The notes beneath the pieces were generated by a model. The model saw nothing but the letters and a program-made list of their open reading frames with translations. It had not been told where the DNA came from and did not search any database. Source: UBA6168 sp964423205 (GTDB lineage Bacteria; Bacteroidota; Bacteroidia; Chitinophagales; Saprospiraceae). Taken from it: DNA of 64,000 nucleotides. This document shows positions 52,254-60,934 of the stretch, in pieces. The DNA lies in contig CAYRDX010000003.1 in assembly GCA_964423205.1 (NCBI GenBank), positions 60,040-124,039 of the forward strand, written 5' to 3'. The first letter of the stretch is position 1. The number at the start of each line of letters is the position of its first letter. A program made the position numbers and the translations under genes.

Positions 52254-52482
52254 AATATCAGCATCGGTTGTCCCAAAGCATTCTTTTGTAAAGTGCTTCT
52301 GTTTTATTTATCAGTTCATCTGGCGTTAGATTTCAGCTTTGGAACTGAATTTGCACTATGTGGTTTGAATCCGGGATGTGAACCCTCCCGCACCTTAACA
52401 TTTCTTGAATATTCCTTGTGCAACATTTTTCTGAAATCTCTGTTCTTTGGGACGTGTTTCAGATGTTTAATTAAACTTTGCT

Positions 52483-52629
52483 ATGAACATTACACCTTTC
52501 ATCAAACGAGAGTATAAGAAATACGGGAAAAAAGCACTTGTCATCTTCCTTGTTTATTTTGTGACCAAATGGACTCTGACCATTGTTTTTGGTGCAAGAA
52601 TAATTGCCGGTCTAAGAAACGTTCTCTGA
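52483..52629 (+). CDS. 48-residue single-pass membrane protein
   Basis: A short frame from ATG 52483 to TGA 52627-52629. The sequence begins MNITPFIKREYKKYGKKALV, then a hydrophobic segment (IFLVYFVTKWTLTIVFGA) and a short polar end. The basic amphipathic start followed by one membrane helix gives a coherent small membrane protein, and I recall similar small proteins in Bacteroidota. It follows a 229-bp gap and is upstream of the MFS gene by 117 bp. Function unknown. Confidence 0.65.
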   Translation: MNITPFIKREYKKYGKKALVIFLVYFVTKWTLTIVFGARIIAGLRNVL

Positions 52630-52706
52630 TATTTCCATTAGTCATCTTTTTTTATCCCAACACATCCTTTAGTGAAGAACTAAGCTGATATACAATTTGA
52701 GCTTTC

Positions 52707-52714
52707 TACCTTTG
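52707..52714 (+). promoter_or_regulatory. Candidate -7 box upstream of the MFS gene
   Basis: TACCTTTG, exact TAnnTTTG, 32 bp before the ATG at 52747. Confidence 0.5.
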
Positions 52715-52746
52715 CACCTCTCCTGCCCTGAGCAGGTTGCAATAAA

Positions 52747-53976
52747 ATGAAAAGCTGGAATTCTTCTCCTTTAGTCCCAATCTTTCTTACAGCATTCCTC
52801 GATCTGCTGGGTATTGGCATTATCATACCTGTCATTCCTGCGCTTTTCTTTGAAGCCGGTTCTGATTTTTTTCCTCCGGATGTAAGCCGGGAAACGCGCT
52901 CCCTGCTTTACGGACTGCTCATAACCGCATATCCGCTGATGCAATTCTTTGGTGCTCCCATGTTAGGAGCACTTTCAGACCGCTTTGGGCGGAAGCCGAT
53001 GTTGATGATTTCCCTAACCGGCACATTGATTGGGTACCTGTTATTTGCCTATGCTGTGGGTTCCAACAGCCTGTTACTTCTTTTTTTCAGCAGAATGTTG
53101 CCGGGCTTTACCGGAGGTAACATTTCCATCGTTTACTCCGCCATTGCGGATATCAGTGACGAAAAAAGCAAGCCGAAAAATTTCGGACTTGTCGGAATGG
53201 CATTTGGAATCGGATTCGTCATAGGTCCGGCAATTGGTGGTGTATTGGCGGATGAAACCGTGGTGAGCTGGTTTAGCCCGGCCATGCCGTTTCTTTTTAC
53301 AGCGGCACTGACATTGGCGAATATCATCCTGATGCAATACAGGTTCAAAGAGACATTGCAGGAAAACAGAAACACGCCGATAAATCCATTCCAAGGGCTA
53401 AAAAACATAGCTACGTCCTTCCGCGAACCAAAATTGCGGACCATCTTTTCTGTGGTATTGTTGGCTTCTCTGGGATTTAGTTTTTTCACCCAGTTCTTTT
53501 CGGTGATGCTGTATGAGAAATTTGCCTTTACAGAAAAAAACATCGGTTGGCTGTTTGGGTGGATCGGCTTTTGGCTTACCATCACACAGGGTGTTTTTGT
53601 GAGGCGCCTCAGCAGAATCTTCTCCTCCAGGTATATAGTTGGATATTCTTTGCTGGCATTGTCCGCCTTTATGGCATGCCTACTGCTACCAGAACAGGGT
53701 TTTTGGTTTTACATCATTAATCCTCTTATTGCCGTTTCTCAAGGCATGACCGCTCCCAATATGACAACCATTGTTTCTTCACAAGTTGGCCCCAGCCGGC
53801 AAGGTGAGGTACTGGGAATCAACCAATCGATGCAATCATTGGGGCAGGTGGTACCTCCCATGATAGCTGGATGGCTCAACACCCTTGATGGCAGCCTTCC
53901 CATTGCCGCTGCATCCTTTTTCATCTTCCTGGCCTGGGTAGTTTACATTTTCATTTTCAAAAGCAAATCATATTAG
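52747..53976 (+). CDS. MFS transporter, TCR/Tet-like drug:H+ antiporter
   Basis: A 409-residue, 12-helix transporter. The first helix (FLTAFLDLLGIGIIIPVIPA) and the motif A loop GALSDRFGRKPMLM (about 77-90) are typical of the DHA1 TCR/Tet class; motif C appears as GFVIGPAIGGVL. Substrate unknown; many chromosomal members are general exporters and confer no resistance. Single gene, converging on the deacylase-like gene with a weak bidirectional hairpin between. Confidence 0.92.
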   Translation: MKSWNSSPLVPIFLTAFLDLLGIGIIIPVIPALFFEAGSDFFPPDVSRETRSLLYGLLITAYPLMQFFGAPMLGALSDRFGRKPMLMISLTGTLIGYLLFAYAVGSNSLLLLFFSRMLPGFTGGNISIVYSAIADISDEKSKPKNFGLVGMAFGIGFVIGPAIGGVLADETVVSWFSPAMPFLFTAALTLANIILMQYRFKETLQENRNTPINPFQGLKNIATSFREPKLRTIFSVVLLASLGFSFFTQFFSVMLYEKFAFTEKNIGWLFGWIGFWLTITQGVFVRRLSRIFSSRYIVGYSLLALSAFMACLLLPEQGFWFYIINPLIAVSQGMTAPNMTTIVSSQVGPSRQGEVLGINQSMQSLGQVVPPMIAGWLNTLDGSLPIAAASFFIFLAWVVYIFIFKSKSY

Positions 53977-54010
53977 GAGTGACACCCTTTCGAAAATGTA
54001 TCACCCCTAA
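53973..54010. terminator. Weak bidirectional terminator hairpin
   Basis: TTAGGAGTGACAC (53973-53985) pairs with GTATCACCCCTAA (53998-54010), two mismatches, between convergent genes. Confidence 0.5.
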
Positions 54011-54021
54011 GGAGATTTACT

Positions 54022-55707
54022 TTATTGTTTCCAGCCCGTCCAGCCCGGACCGCGCACTACGCGTCCTGCTTTCGCACCTGTTGGCTCTCCATCCTTTAGA
54101 ACCTGCATACCATTCACCCATACGTGCAGCACTCCGGTTGCATATTGATGAGGCGCTTCGAATGTGGCATGATCCTGAATTTTCGCCGGGTCAAACAATA
54201 CGAGGTCGGCGAAATACCCCTGTTTAAGCAATCCTCTTTGGCGAATTTTCAACCTTTCAGCCGACATCTGAGTCAAGCGGTGTATGGCCTCTTCCAGGGT
54301 TATTACTTTTTCATCGCGGACATATTTGCCTAAAAGGCGGGAGAAGTTGCCATAGGCTCTGGGATGCGGGTTTGATTTCAGGAATACTCCTTCAGCAGCT
54401 GGTGCGCCAGCATCAGATCCGAATGTCATATAGGGCAGTGCAATCTGCTTTTTCACATTTTCCTCTGACATCAGAAAATAAACAGTCCCTACCCTACTGC
54501 CATCCTGAATGACGAGGTCCATTGCTGTTTCTTCAGGACTGGTGCCTCTGATAGAAGATACTTCTGCCAAAGTTTTTCCAGTGTAATGTTTGAGGCTGTC
54601 ATTCTTAAAACCTACCAGTAGTACTTTTTCAGGCGAACCAGCCGAGAAATACAAATTCTCCCAATCTTTGGCATCCTGCGCCATTTCATTGGCAACTTTT
54701 TTCCTGATGGCCGGGTCCTGCAGCCTTTTTGACCACTCGGGATAGCCGCCTTCCTGCACCCAGGGCGGCATGGCTGCATCGAGTCCGGTTGCTCCGGCTA
54801 TGTAGGTGTACATATCCGCAGTTATGGTCAAACCCTCCGAATTCGCCCTTTCTATTCGCCTGATAACAGAATCCATTTTGGGCCAGTTGTTTTGTCCGGC
54901 AGCTTTCAGGTGGTAAATCTCAGCGGGAATATTGGCTTCTTTCGCAATGGTTATCAACTCTTCAACAGCTTCGTAAAACTTATTGCCTTCACTACGAAGA
55001 TGCGAAATGTACATTCCACCATATGGGCTGGCTGCCCTGCATAGTTCAATCAATTCCGGTGTCTGAGCGTAAAAAGCCGGTGCATAAATCAGGGACGAAC
55101 CCACACCTAAAGCACCCTCTTCCATTGCTTCACGGACCAATGTTTTCATTCGTTCAAGTTCTTCAGCGGTGGGTGGCCGGTTTTCGAATCCCACTTCATG
55201 AATGCGCACTGTAGTAGCCCCAACAAACGAAGCTACATTCACTGATATACCTTTGTTTTCCAGAAACTCAAGGTACTCCCCCAAAGTAGTCCACGTGATG
55301 TCGAATTTGATATCGCCCTGTTCTTCTTTTTCTCTCAACTTCATTTCGGGATTATAAGGCCCCATACTGGAACCTTCACCCATTACTTCCAGAGTTACAC
55401 CCTGTCGAAGATCGCTTTGAGCCCTTCCATCCTCAATCAAAGACTCCGTTGCCCAACTCAACATATTGATGAATCCTGGACTGAGAGCTAGTCCTTTTGC
55501 ATCGACATCGGTTTTGGCAGTTGCTTTTGAAAGGTCACCAATCGCGGCAATGGTATCACCCAAAATTGCCAAATCTCCTTTTACGGGTGCCGCTCCGGAA
55601 CCGTCAAATATCAGAGCGTTGCGAATTATGATGTCATACTCTGGCCCATTGGAACAAGCCATAGCTATGACCATTACGGATAAAAGAAAGAAGAATCTCG
55701 TTTTCAT
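54022..55707 (-). CDS. N-acyl-D-amino-acid deacylase-like amidohydrolase lipoprotein, atypical metal site
   Basis: A 561-residue protein from ATG at 55707 (MKTRFFFLLSVMVIAMAC; lipobox AMAC). The frame extends back to 55800 through non-conserved sequence and repeat DNA. The fold is amidohydrolase_3: IIRNALIFDGSGAAPVKGDL, YISHLRSEGNKFYEAVEEL, IYHLKAAGQNNWPKMDSVI and LKQGYFADLVLFDPAKI. After the first strand family members normally have GFIDxHxH; here it reads PGFINMLSWATES, so both histidines of HxH are missing. Activity may need another metal arrangement or be lost. Substrate not assigned. Confidence 0.85.
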   Translation of the reverse strand: MKTRFFFLLSVMVIAMACSNGPEYDIIIRNALIFDGSGAAPVKGDLAILGDTIAAIGDLSKATAKTDVDAKGLALSPGFINMLSWATESLIEDGRAQSDLRQGVTLEVMGEGSSMGPYNPEMKLREKEEQGDIKFDITWTTLGEYLEFLENKGISVNVASFVGATTVRIHEVGFENRPPTAEELERMKTLVREAMEEGALGVGSSLIYAPAFYAQTPELIELCRAASPYGGMYISHLRSEGNKFYEAVEELITIAKEANIPAEIYHLKAAGQNNWPKMDSVIRRIERANSEGLTITADMYTYIAGATGLDAAMPPWVQEGGYPEWSKRLQDPAIRKKVANEMAQDAKDWENLYFSAGSPEKVLLVGFKNDSLKHYTGKTLAEVSSIRGTSPEETAMDLVIQDGSRVGTVYFLMSEENVKKQIALPYMTFGSDAGAPAAEGVFLKSNPHPRAYGNFSRLLGKYVRDEKVITLEEAIHRLTQMSAERLKIRQRGLLKQGYFADLVLFDPAKIQDHATFEAPHQYATGVLHVWVNGMQVLKDGEPTGAKAGRVVRGPGWTGWKQ

Positions 55708-55768
55708 TGATAAAGATTTGGAGATGAAAGAATAATGAACTGGGTTGCAAGTCATATAATGACCTTCT

Positions 55769-55856
55769 AAGTAAAAAGGCAAAAGGCAAAAGTTTTCCAA
55801 CTGATTTTCAAGTGGTTAAGAAAACAATTTGGCAACTTTATTTTTGACTCATTACT
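55769..55856 (-). repeat. Dispersed intergenic repeat, copy D
   Basis: Reverse orientation: AAGTAAAAAGGCAAAAGGCA, then AGTTTTCCAACTGATTTTCA, then GTGGTTAAGAAAACAATTTG, ending ATTTTTGACTCATTAC. It lacks the internal hairpin, as does copy A. Its right end is 34 bp from the hemD stop. Confidence 0.88.
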
Positions 55857-55889
55857 AAGGTAACTATTACCAAAAATATTGCAAGAAAT

Positions 55890-56552
55890 TCATAGTATTC
55901 CAAGTACAGATTTGGCGAGAGCTTCTTCTGAGGGTGTATCGGCCACTTCAATTTCACAAACACCCAATTCAATTAACTTCTGCCGGGTAGTATCACCTAT
56001 GGCAATTACACTTTGTTTCTTCAGAACCGGATATTTGGAGTAATATGCCTCCGCGTTCAGTGGACTGGTAAATACCAGCTTATCGTGATATTCCAAATCG
56101 AAATCTGAGCGGGGTTGATTTTCATAAACCACCAGGTCTTTTTGCACGATTTTATCACCGAGCAATTGCTGAATGGATTGCCTGCTTTCCTTGGCACGCA
56201 GAAACAATACGGTTCTGCCGCGCGCTTCTGAAAGGAAGGCTGCAGCGGCGCTGATAGGATCCCCATCTCCCACGAAATCGGGAGCTCTGTAAACTTTTTC
56301 CAGATAAGATGCCGTACCCGCACCAATTACCGCCAGCCTTTTACCCAAAAGATATTCCTGCCGGACTTGTTGAAGAAAATAACGCACCCCGGACTTGCTA
56401 TAAAAAAATAACCAGTCTGCCTCAGGAAGAACTCCAAAGGACACGGCATTAAAGTGTATAAGTGACTCACCATGAACTATATGGCCTTGCGCACTCAGTA
56501 CATGGGCAAAGGGACTATCGGACTTCAGGTATCGGGAAATGAAAACTTTCAT
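55890..56552 (-). CDS. hemD: Uroporphyrinogen-III synthase
   Basis: A 220-residue protein with the weakly conserved HemD fold: WLFFYSKSGVRYFLQQV in the first domain, RLAVIGAGTASYLEKV, LFLRAKESRQSIQQLL, a VVYENQPR strand near the domain linker, FTSPLNAEAYYSKY, and VIAIGDTTRQKLIELG. It closes hydroxymethylbilane to uroporphyrinogen III, the step directly after HemC. hemC lies 2 kb away, separated by the sulfatase gene. Confidence 0.88.
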   Translation of the reverse strand: MKVFISRYLKSDSPFAHVLSAQGHIVHGESLIHFNAVSFGVLPEADWLFFYSKSGVRYFLQQVRQEYLLGKRLAVIGAGTASYLEKVYRAPDFVGDGDPISAAAAFLSEARGRTVLFLRAKESRQSIQQLLGDKIVQKDLVVYENQPRSDFDLEYHDKLVFTSPLNAEAYYSKYPVLKKQSVIAIGDTTRQKLIELGVCEIEVADTPSEEALAKSVLGIL

Positions 56553-56608
56553 AGTGAAAACAAAGTTAAAAAGCTATACGAACACGGTGCGGTGACTTGT
56601 TGCATTTT

Positions 56609-56616
56609 TACATTTG
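56609..56616 (+). promoter_or_regulatory. Candidate -7 box upstream of the LTA-synthase-like gene
   Basis: TACATTTG, exact TAnnTTTG, in the 141-bp divergent gap between hemD and the sulfatase gene; 77 bp before its ATG. Confidence 0.4.
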
Positions 56617-56693
56617 TTTCCCAAATTGAATTAATGAACTGCGAATCGAAAAGATTTTCGTTCAATTCAAGGTGAAGCGAAATTTTACCTTTC

Positions 56694-58691
56694 ATGATAA
56701 GGAACATGGTCAACAGAATAGATTTGAAGGCCTTTCTCCCCAAGCAAATATTGTTTCTGGTAAAGTTGCTACTTGCCGGCCTGTTGACCATGACCATTTT
56801 CCGCGGGATGCTTTTTTTTCAGGAGTACCAGCAACTTCAATACTTACCACAGGGGGAAAAGTTTTGGTTGGTATTCAGAGCTTTTATGACCGGATTGAGG
56901 TTTGACCTGGTCGTATCAGGTTATATTCTCGCCTTGCCTTTTCTGTTGTTGAGTTTAGACGCTTTTGGCAAATGGAACAGCAGGTTGATTTATTACAGTT
57001 CCGCCATTTTTGCTGCTATTGGTTACGTTTCTACTTTTTTTGTCAGTGCCGCCGACCTTCCATACATGCACCATTTTCATGCCCGGGCAAACGTGGCAGC
57101 ATTTATTTCCGTCAGTAGTGGAAGTTCTGATTTTCTAAAGGGAATGGTGTTTCAGGAATGGCGCTACTATTGGGCTATTGCCCCCTTTTTACTGATTTCG
57201 TTTTTATTGCTTCGCAAAATGATGGATTATTCAGAGCGCTATTTGTACAAGCCATCTGCAGTTTTGACAAGAAGCCAAATCATAGTTTTCCCTTTTATAG
57301 CCGGTTTGCTATTTCTTTCTGTTTGGGGTTCTCTCAGCACCAAAGGACCCATCGACAACGCTGATGCTTATACTTCTGATTACAGTTTCACCAACCAGTT
57401 GGGCCTGAATCCAATGTTCACATTTGGACAAAGCTGTCTCCGGGCTCTAGAACCCAATTTCAATCTGATTCATTTTGTAGAGGATGAAACGGCAGTAACC
57501 TTTGTAAAGAAAACTTTCAATATTCCCGACTCAGCAAACTATTCATCACCTCTGGCAAGGGCGGTCACTTTCCCTGAACAAGTACCTAAGTTGAATGCCA
57601 ATGTGGTCGTTGTTATGATGGAGAGTATGAGTGCTCACAAAATGGGCAGGTATGGAAATACAAACAACCTGACCCCATTCATAGACAGCCTTGCGAAGGA
57701 GAGTCTCACCTTTGACAGCATTTTTTGTACTGGCATACATACATTTGCTGGGATTTACTCCATCCTATATTCACAGCCGGTAATCAAAAAGAAACACCCA
57801 TTTAAGCAAATTACCCCTCAAACCGGACTGTCCAACACTCTTCGCTCTCTGGGATATCATACTTTGTATTTCACCACTCATGACGAGGCATTTGATGAGG
57901 TAGGCCCATTCTTACGTGCAAATGGCTTTGACCGCATTGTCTCCAAACCGGATTATCCTGAGGAAATGGTATTGAGTTCACTTGGAGTGCCCGACGACTA
58001 TCTGTACCATCATGCCACAAAGGTTTTGGACAGCTTGTATCACTCTCAGACTGAAGAGGAAAGAAAACCATTTTTTGCTGCCTTAATGACCGGCAGCGAC
58101 CATGGTCCTTACATCATACCGGATTATTTTAAACCAAAACAGAAAAAAGCCACTCTGGCAATAGTGGAATACGTGGATTGGTCGGTCAGGAAGTTTCTTG
58201 AAGAAGCAAGCCAAAAAGAATGGTTTGACAACACCATTTTCGTGTTTGTGGCTGACCATGGAGCTGCCTTAGATAAGCGTTACGACCTTCCTATCACTTA
58301 TCTGCATACGCCTCTTATTTTTTATGCTCCCAAGATTTTTGGAGAACCAAAAGCACTAAATTCACTGGGAAGCCAATTGGATATTTTCCCCACCATAATG
58401 GGGATGTTGCACCAGCCTTATGTTAATAATACTTTCGGTGTTGACCTCCTCCGTGAGCGGCGGGAATTTGCCATCAGTTATGCGGATGTAAAATTTGCTG
58501 TATTGAATTCCAACTACATGTACCTATCCCGGGAAAATGGCTTGAATTCCCTTTACCAATACAACACAGGAAGTGTGAAGGATTATTCTCAGGAACAAAA
58601 GGACTTGAAGCTAAAAATGAAAAACTACGGCGAACACACATTTCAGGCAGCCCAATACCTCATCCTTTCCGGAAAATCAGGCATGCAGTAA
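56694..58691 (+). CDS. LTA synthase family membrane sulfatase
   Basis: A 665-residue protein with five predicted N-terminal membrane helices (about 20-220) and a C-terminal extracytoplasmic sulfatase domain. Metal site Glu310 in MMESMSAHK, nucleophile Thr350 in GIHTFAGIYS, FAALMTGSDHGPY, and the metal-binding VADHGA. Such proteins in Gram-negatives transfer phosphoethanolamine or phosphoglycerol to envelope glycans; true lipoteichoic acid is not expected here. It lies between hemD and hemC but has no link to heme. The stop is 4 bp from the convergent hemC. Confidence 0.9.
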   Translation: MIRNMVNRIDLKAFLPKQILFLVKLLLAGLLTMTIFRGMLFFQEYQQLQYLPQGEKFWLVFRAFMTGLRFDLVVSGYILALPFLLLSLDAFGKWNSRLIYYSSAIFAAIGYVSTFFVSAADLPYMHHFHARANVAAFISVSSGSSDFLKGMVFQEWRYYWAIAPFLLISFLLLRKMMDYSERYLYKPSAVLTRSQIIVFPFIAGLLFLSVWGSLSTKGPIDNADAYTSDYSFTNQLGLNPMFTFGQSCLRALEPNFNLIHFVEDETAVTFVKKTFNIPDSANYSSPLARAVTFPEQVPKLNANVVVVMMESMSAHKMGRYGNTNNLTPFIDSLAKESLTFDSIFCTGIHTFAGIYSILYSQPVIKKKHPFKQITPQTGLSNTLRSLGYHTLYFTTHDEAFDEVGPFLRANGFDRIVSKPDYPEEMVLSSLGVPDDYLYHHATKVLDSLYHSQTEEERKPFFAALMTGSDHGPYIIPDYFKPKQKKATLAIVEYVDWSVRKFLEEASQKEWFDNTIFVFVADHGAALDKRYDLPITYLHTPLIFYAPKIFGEPKALNSLGSQLDIFPTIMGMLHQPYVNNTFGVDLLRERREFAISYADVKFAVLNSNYMYLSRENGLNSLYQYNTGSVKDYSQEQKDLKLKMKNYGEHTFQAAQYLILSGKSGMQ

Positions 58692-58695
58692 AACA

Positions 58696-59595
58696 TCACC
58701 CTACTTTCAATCTGGTAAGTATGTTTTCTGCAAGTCCCGATGATGATTCTGAAGTTAAGTGACAACGGGTAACCGGGCTGTCCGAACTGTTTGCATGAGC
58801 GACCCAAACCTGGAACTCATCATTTTCCCCTTTTTCACAATACACTCCGAGAGGAATATGGCAGCCTCCTCCAATCAATTTCAGCACCCGGCGTTCTACG
58901 CCAATGGTTTCAGCAACTGCCTCGTTGTGTAAAACATTGATCACCTCCTTAACAGCGTCGTCATTCTCCCTGCATTGATAGGCCAGCACTCCCTGGGCCG
59001 GAGCAGGAATGAATTCGCGAATATTCATGTGTACCACTTCCAGGTCTGAAATGTCCAGTTGAAGCCTGGTAAGTCCGGCGCCGGCAAGCAGTATGGCGTC
59101 AAAATCGCCATTGCGGAGTTTCTCAACCCGGGTCGGCACATTTCCGCGTATATCCTTCAGAGTTATTTCGGGGCAAAGGTCCAATAACTGAGCCTTTCTA
59201 CGGGCAGCTGAGGTGCCTACGACAGCGTCAGCTTTAAGCTTGAATTTTCTTGTTTTATCCACAGAATCAGGTCTGATTAACAACCAATCTGCAGGATTCT
59301 CACGATAGGAAACACCGGCGACAACCAGTCCTTCTGGATTTTCAGTAGGAAGGTCTTTCATGGAGTGTACCGCCATATCCACACTGCCGTTGAGTAGCGC
59401 ATCTTCAATTTCCTTTGTAAAAAATCCTTTCCCTTCTATTTTATCAAAACTAAGGTGCTGTATGATGTCTCCCTTTGTTTTGATGATAATAAGCTCGGCT
59501 TCTATTCCGGCATCAGCTAATCGCTTCTTTGTGAATTCTGCCTGCCACAATGCAAGATGACTGCCCCTGGTTCCTATTTTTACTTTCTTCAACAT
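58696..59595 (-). CDS. hemC: Hydroxymethylbilane synthase (porphobilinogen deaminase)
   Basis: A 299-residue enzyme that polymerises four porphobilinogens. Start at ATG 59595, with the family N-terminus KIGTRGSHLALWQAEFT and a TACCTTTG box 15 bp upstream; the frame extends to 59718 without support. Motifs: VHSMKDLPTE, GTSAARRKAQLL, IRGNVPTRVEKLRNGDFDAI, and the cofactor Cys245 in GGGCHIPLG. Confidence 0.96.
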   Translation of the reverse strand: MLKKVKIGTRGSHLALWQAEFTKKRLADAGIEAELIIIKTKGDIIQHLSFDKIEGKGFFTKEIEDALLNGSVDMAVHSMKDLPTENPEGLVVAGVSYRENPADWLLIRPDSVDKTRKFKLKADAVVGTSAARRKAQLLDLCPEITLKDIRGNVPTRVEKLRNGDFDAILLAGAGLTRLQLDISDLEVVHMNIREFIPAPAQGVLAYQCRENDDAVKEVINVLHNEAVAETIGVERRVLKLIGGGCHIPLGVYCEKGENDEFQVWVAHANSSDSPVTRCHLTSESSSGLAENILTRLKVG

Positions 59596-59610
59596 GTTTG
59601 GATTTTGCGG

Positions 59611-59618
59611 CAAAGGTA
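59611..59618 (-). promoter_or_regulatory. Candidate -7 box for hemC
   Basis: Minus-strand TACCTTTG, 15 bp before the hemC ATG at 59595, exact TAnnTTTG. Confidence 0.5.
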
Positions 59619-59728
59619 AATGAGTTTGTGAGTTTATCTGAGGTGAATCAGTCAGGTCAAAGTAAAATGACCCAAAATGATAGAATATTGGCAATTTCTG
59701 GAAAAGCAGTTCATACAAAAGTCTTTTC

Positions 59729-59736
59729 TACCTTTG
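59729..59736 (+). promoter_or_regulatory. Candidate -7 box directly before lpxD
   Basis: TACCTTTG, exact TAnnTTTG, ends 5 bp before the lpxD ATG at 59742, so the transcript would be leaderless or nearly so. This supports the ATG at 59742. Confidence 0.45.
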
Positions 59737-59741
59737 TGCTC

Positions 59742-60779
59742 ATGCAAATAGCAGCCAAAGAAATAGCCAACATGCTGGGAGGTACCCTTGAGGGCCAGGA
59801 GGATGTAATGGTGGACAAACCGGGTAAAATTGAGGAGGGTGGCTCCAGGACACTCACCTTTCTTTCGAACCCCAGGTACGAATCGTTCGCCTATACCACC
59901 AAATCTGCCGTTCTGATAGTTGACCGTAATTTTAAACCAACTTCCCCGGTGGCAGCCGACGCACTTATCAGAGTTGATGATGTGTACACTTCATTGAGCA
60001 TACTTATGGAAAAATTTGCAGCAGCTCAAAAGGTGCCTGCAAAAATTTCTGAAAAAGCCAGTGTTTCTGAAGTTGTATCCATTGGAAATGAAGTGACCAT
60101 TGGAGATTTCACCGTGGTTGAGGATAGGGTAGTCATCGGAAATGGTACCTTTATACATCCGCAGGTTTTTGTCGGGCAAAACGTAAGTATAGGTAGTGAA
60201 TGCGTTATTTATCCCGGAGTCAGAATTTATCGGGATTGTAAAATTGGTGACCGCTGCATCATACATGCTAACGCGGTAATTGGTGGTGACGGTTTTGGAT
60301 ATGCTACGCAACCAGATGGCAGTTTTCACAAAATCCCTCAATTGGGAAATGTAGTAATTGAAGACGACGTGGAAATTGGTGCCAATACCACCATTGACAG
60401 GGCGACCCTGGGCTCCACTATTATTCGAAAAGGTGTTAAACTTGACAACCTCATCATGGTGGCCCATAATGTGGAAATTGATGAACATACAGCTGTGGCT
60501 GCACAAGCTGGTATTGCAGGTAGCACTAAAATCGGAAAACGTTGCCGTATTGGAGGACAAAGTGGTTTTGCAGGGCACATCAAAGTGGCTGACGGTACTC
60601 AGGTTCAGGCGCAAAGTGGTGTTGCGGGAGATGTAAATGAACCCAATACTGCTTTGTACGGCTCCCCAGCACTGAATTATGGAAGCTTTTTGCGCTCTTA
60701 TGCTGGTTTCAAAAAATTACCTGATCTGTTGAAAAAGATCCAGGAACTTGAGAAAAAAATTAGAATCCTGAGTCGGTAA
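59742..60779 (+). CDS. lpxD: UDP-3-O-acylglucosamine N-acyltransferase
   Basis: A 345-residue lipid A enzyme. The N-terminus (AAKEIANMLGGTLEGQEDVM) is the uridine-binding domain, and residues about 105-320 are hexapeptide repeats of a left-handed beta-helix (IGNEVTIGDFTVVEDRVVIG ...). The catalytic His lies in MVAHNVEIDEHTAV. ATG 59742 is chosen although the frame opens at 59550; the upstream part overlaps hemC promoter DNA. It precedes the lpxC-fabZ fusion by 155 bp. Confidence 0.95.
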   Translation: MQIAAKEIANMLGGTLEGQEDVMVDKPGKIEEGGSRTLTFLSNPRYESFAYTTKSAVLIVDRNFKPTSPVAADALIRVDDVYTSLSILMEKFAAAQKVPAKISEKASVSEVVSIGNEVTIGDFTVVEDRVVIGNGTFIHPQVFVGQNVSIGSECVIYPGVRIYRDCKIGDRCIIHANAVIGGDGFGYATQPDGSFHKIPQLGNVVIEDDVEIGANTTIDRATLGSTIIRKGVKLDNLIMVAHNVEIDEHTAVAAQAGIAGSTKIGKRCRIGGQSGFAGHIKVADGTQVQAQSGVAGDVNEPNTALYGSPALNYGSFLRSYAGFKKLPDLLKKIQELEKKIRILSR

Positions 60780-60934
60780 ATCAACTCCAATCAGATAAAC
60801 GACACCAATAGCCGGGCAGCGCTTTCCCTTGAAATGAAGCGCATCCAAATATTACTGTTTATTTTCGCCATTTCCTCTGAACCTATTAGAATTCATTCAT
60901 TAATCAAGAACCAGGAAAACGAGTAGTGTTTTTT

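Noticed and set aside
52355..52400. TTTGAATCC and CGGGA/TCCCG sequences resembling part of a tRNA
   Set aside because: The loop is nine bases, no matching acceptor, D or anticodon arms can be built on either strand.
52316..52426. 36-codon minus-strand frame between the DUF62 gene and the small membrane protein
   Set aside because: No hydrophobic segment, motif or start context supports it, and it overlaps the leader region of the plus-strand small gene.
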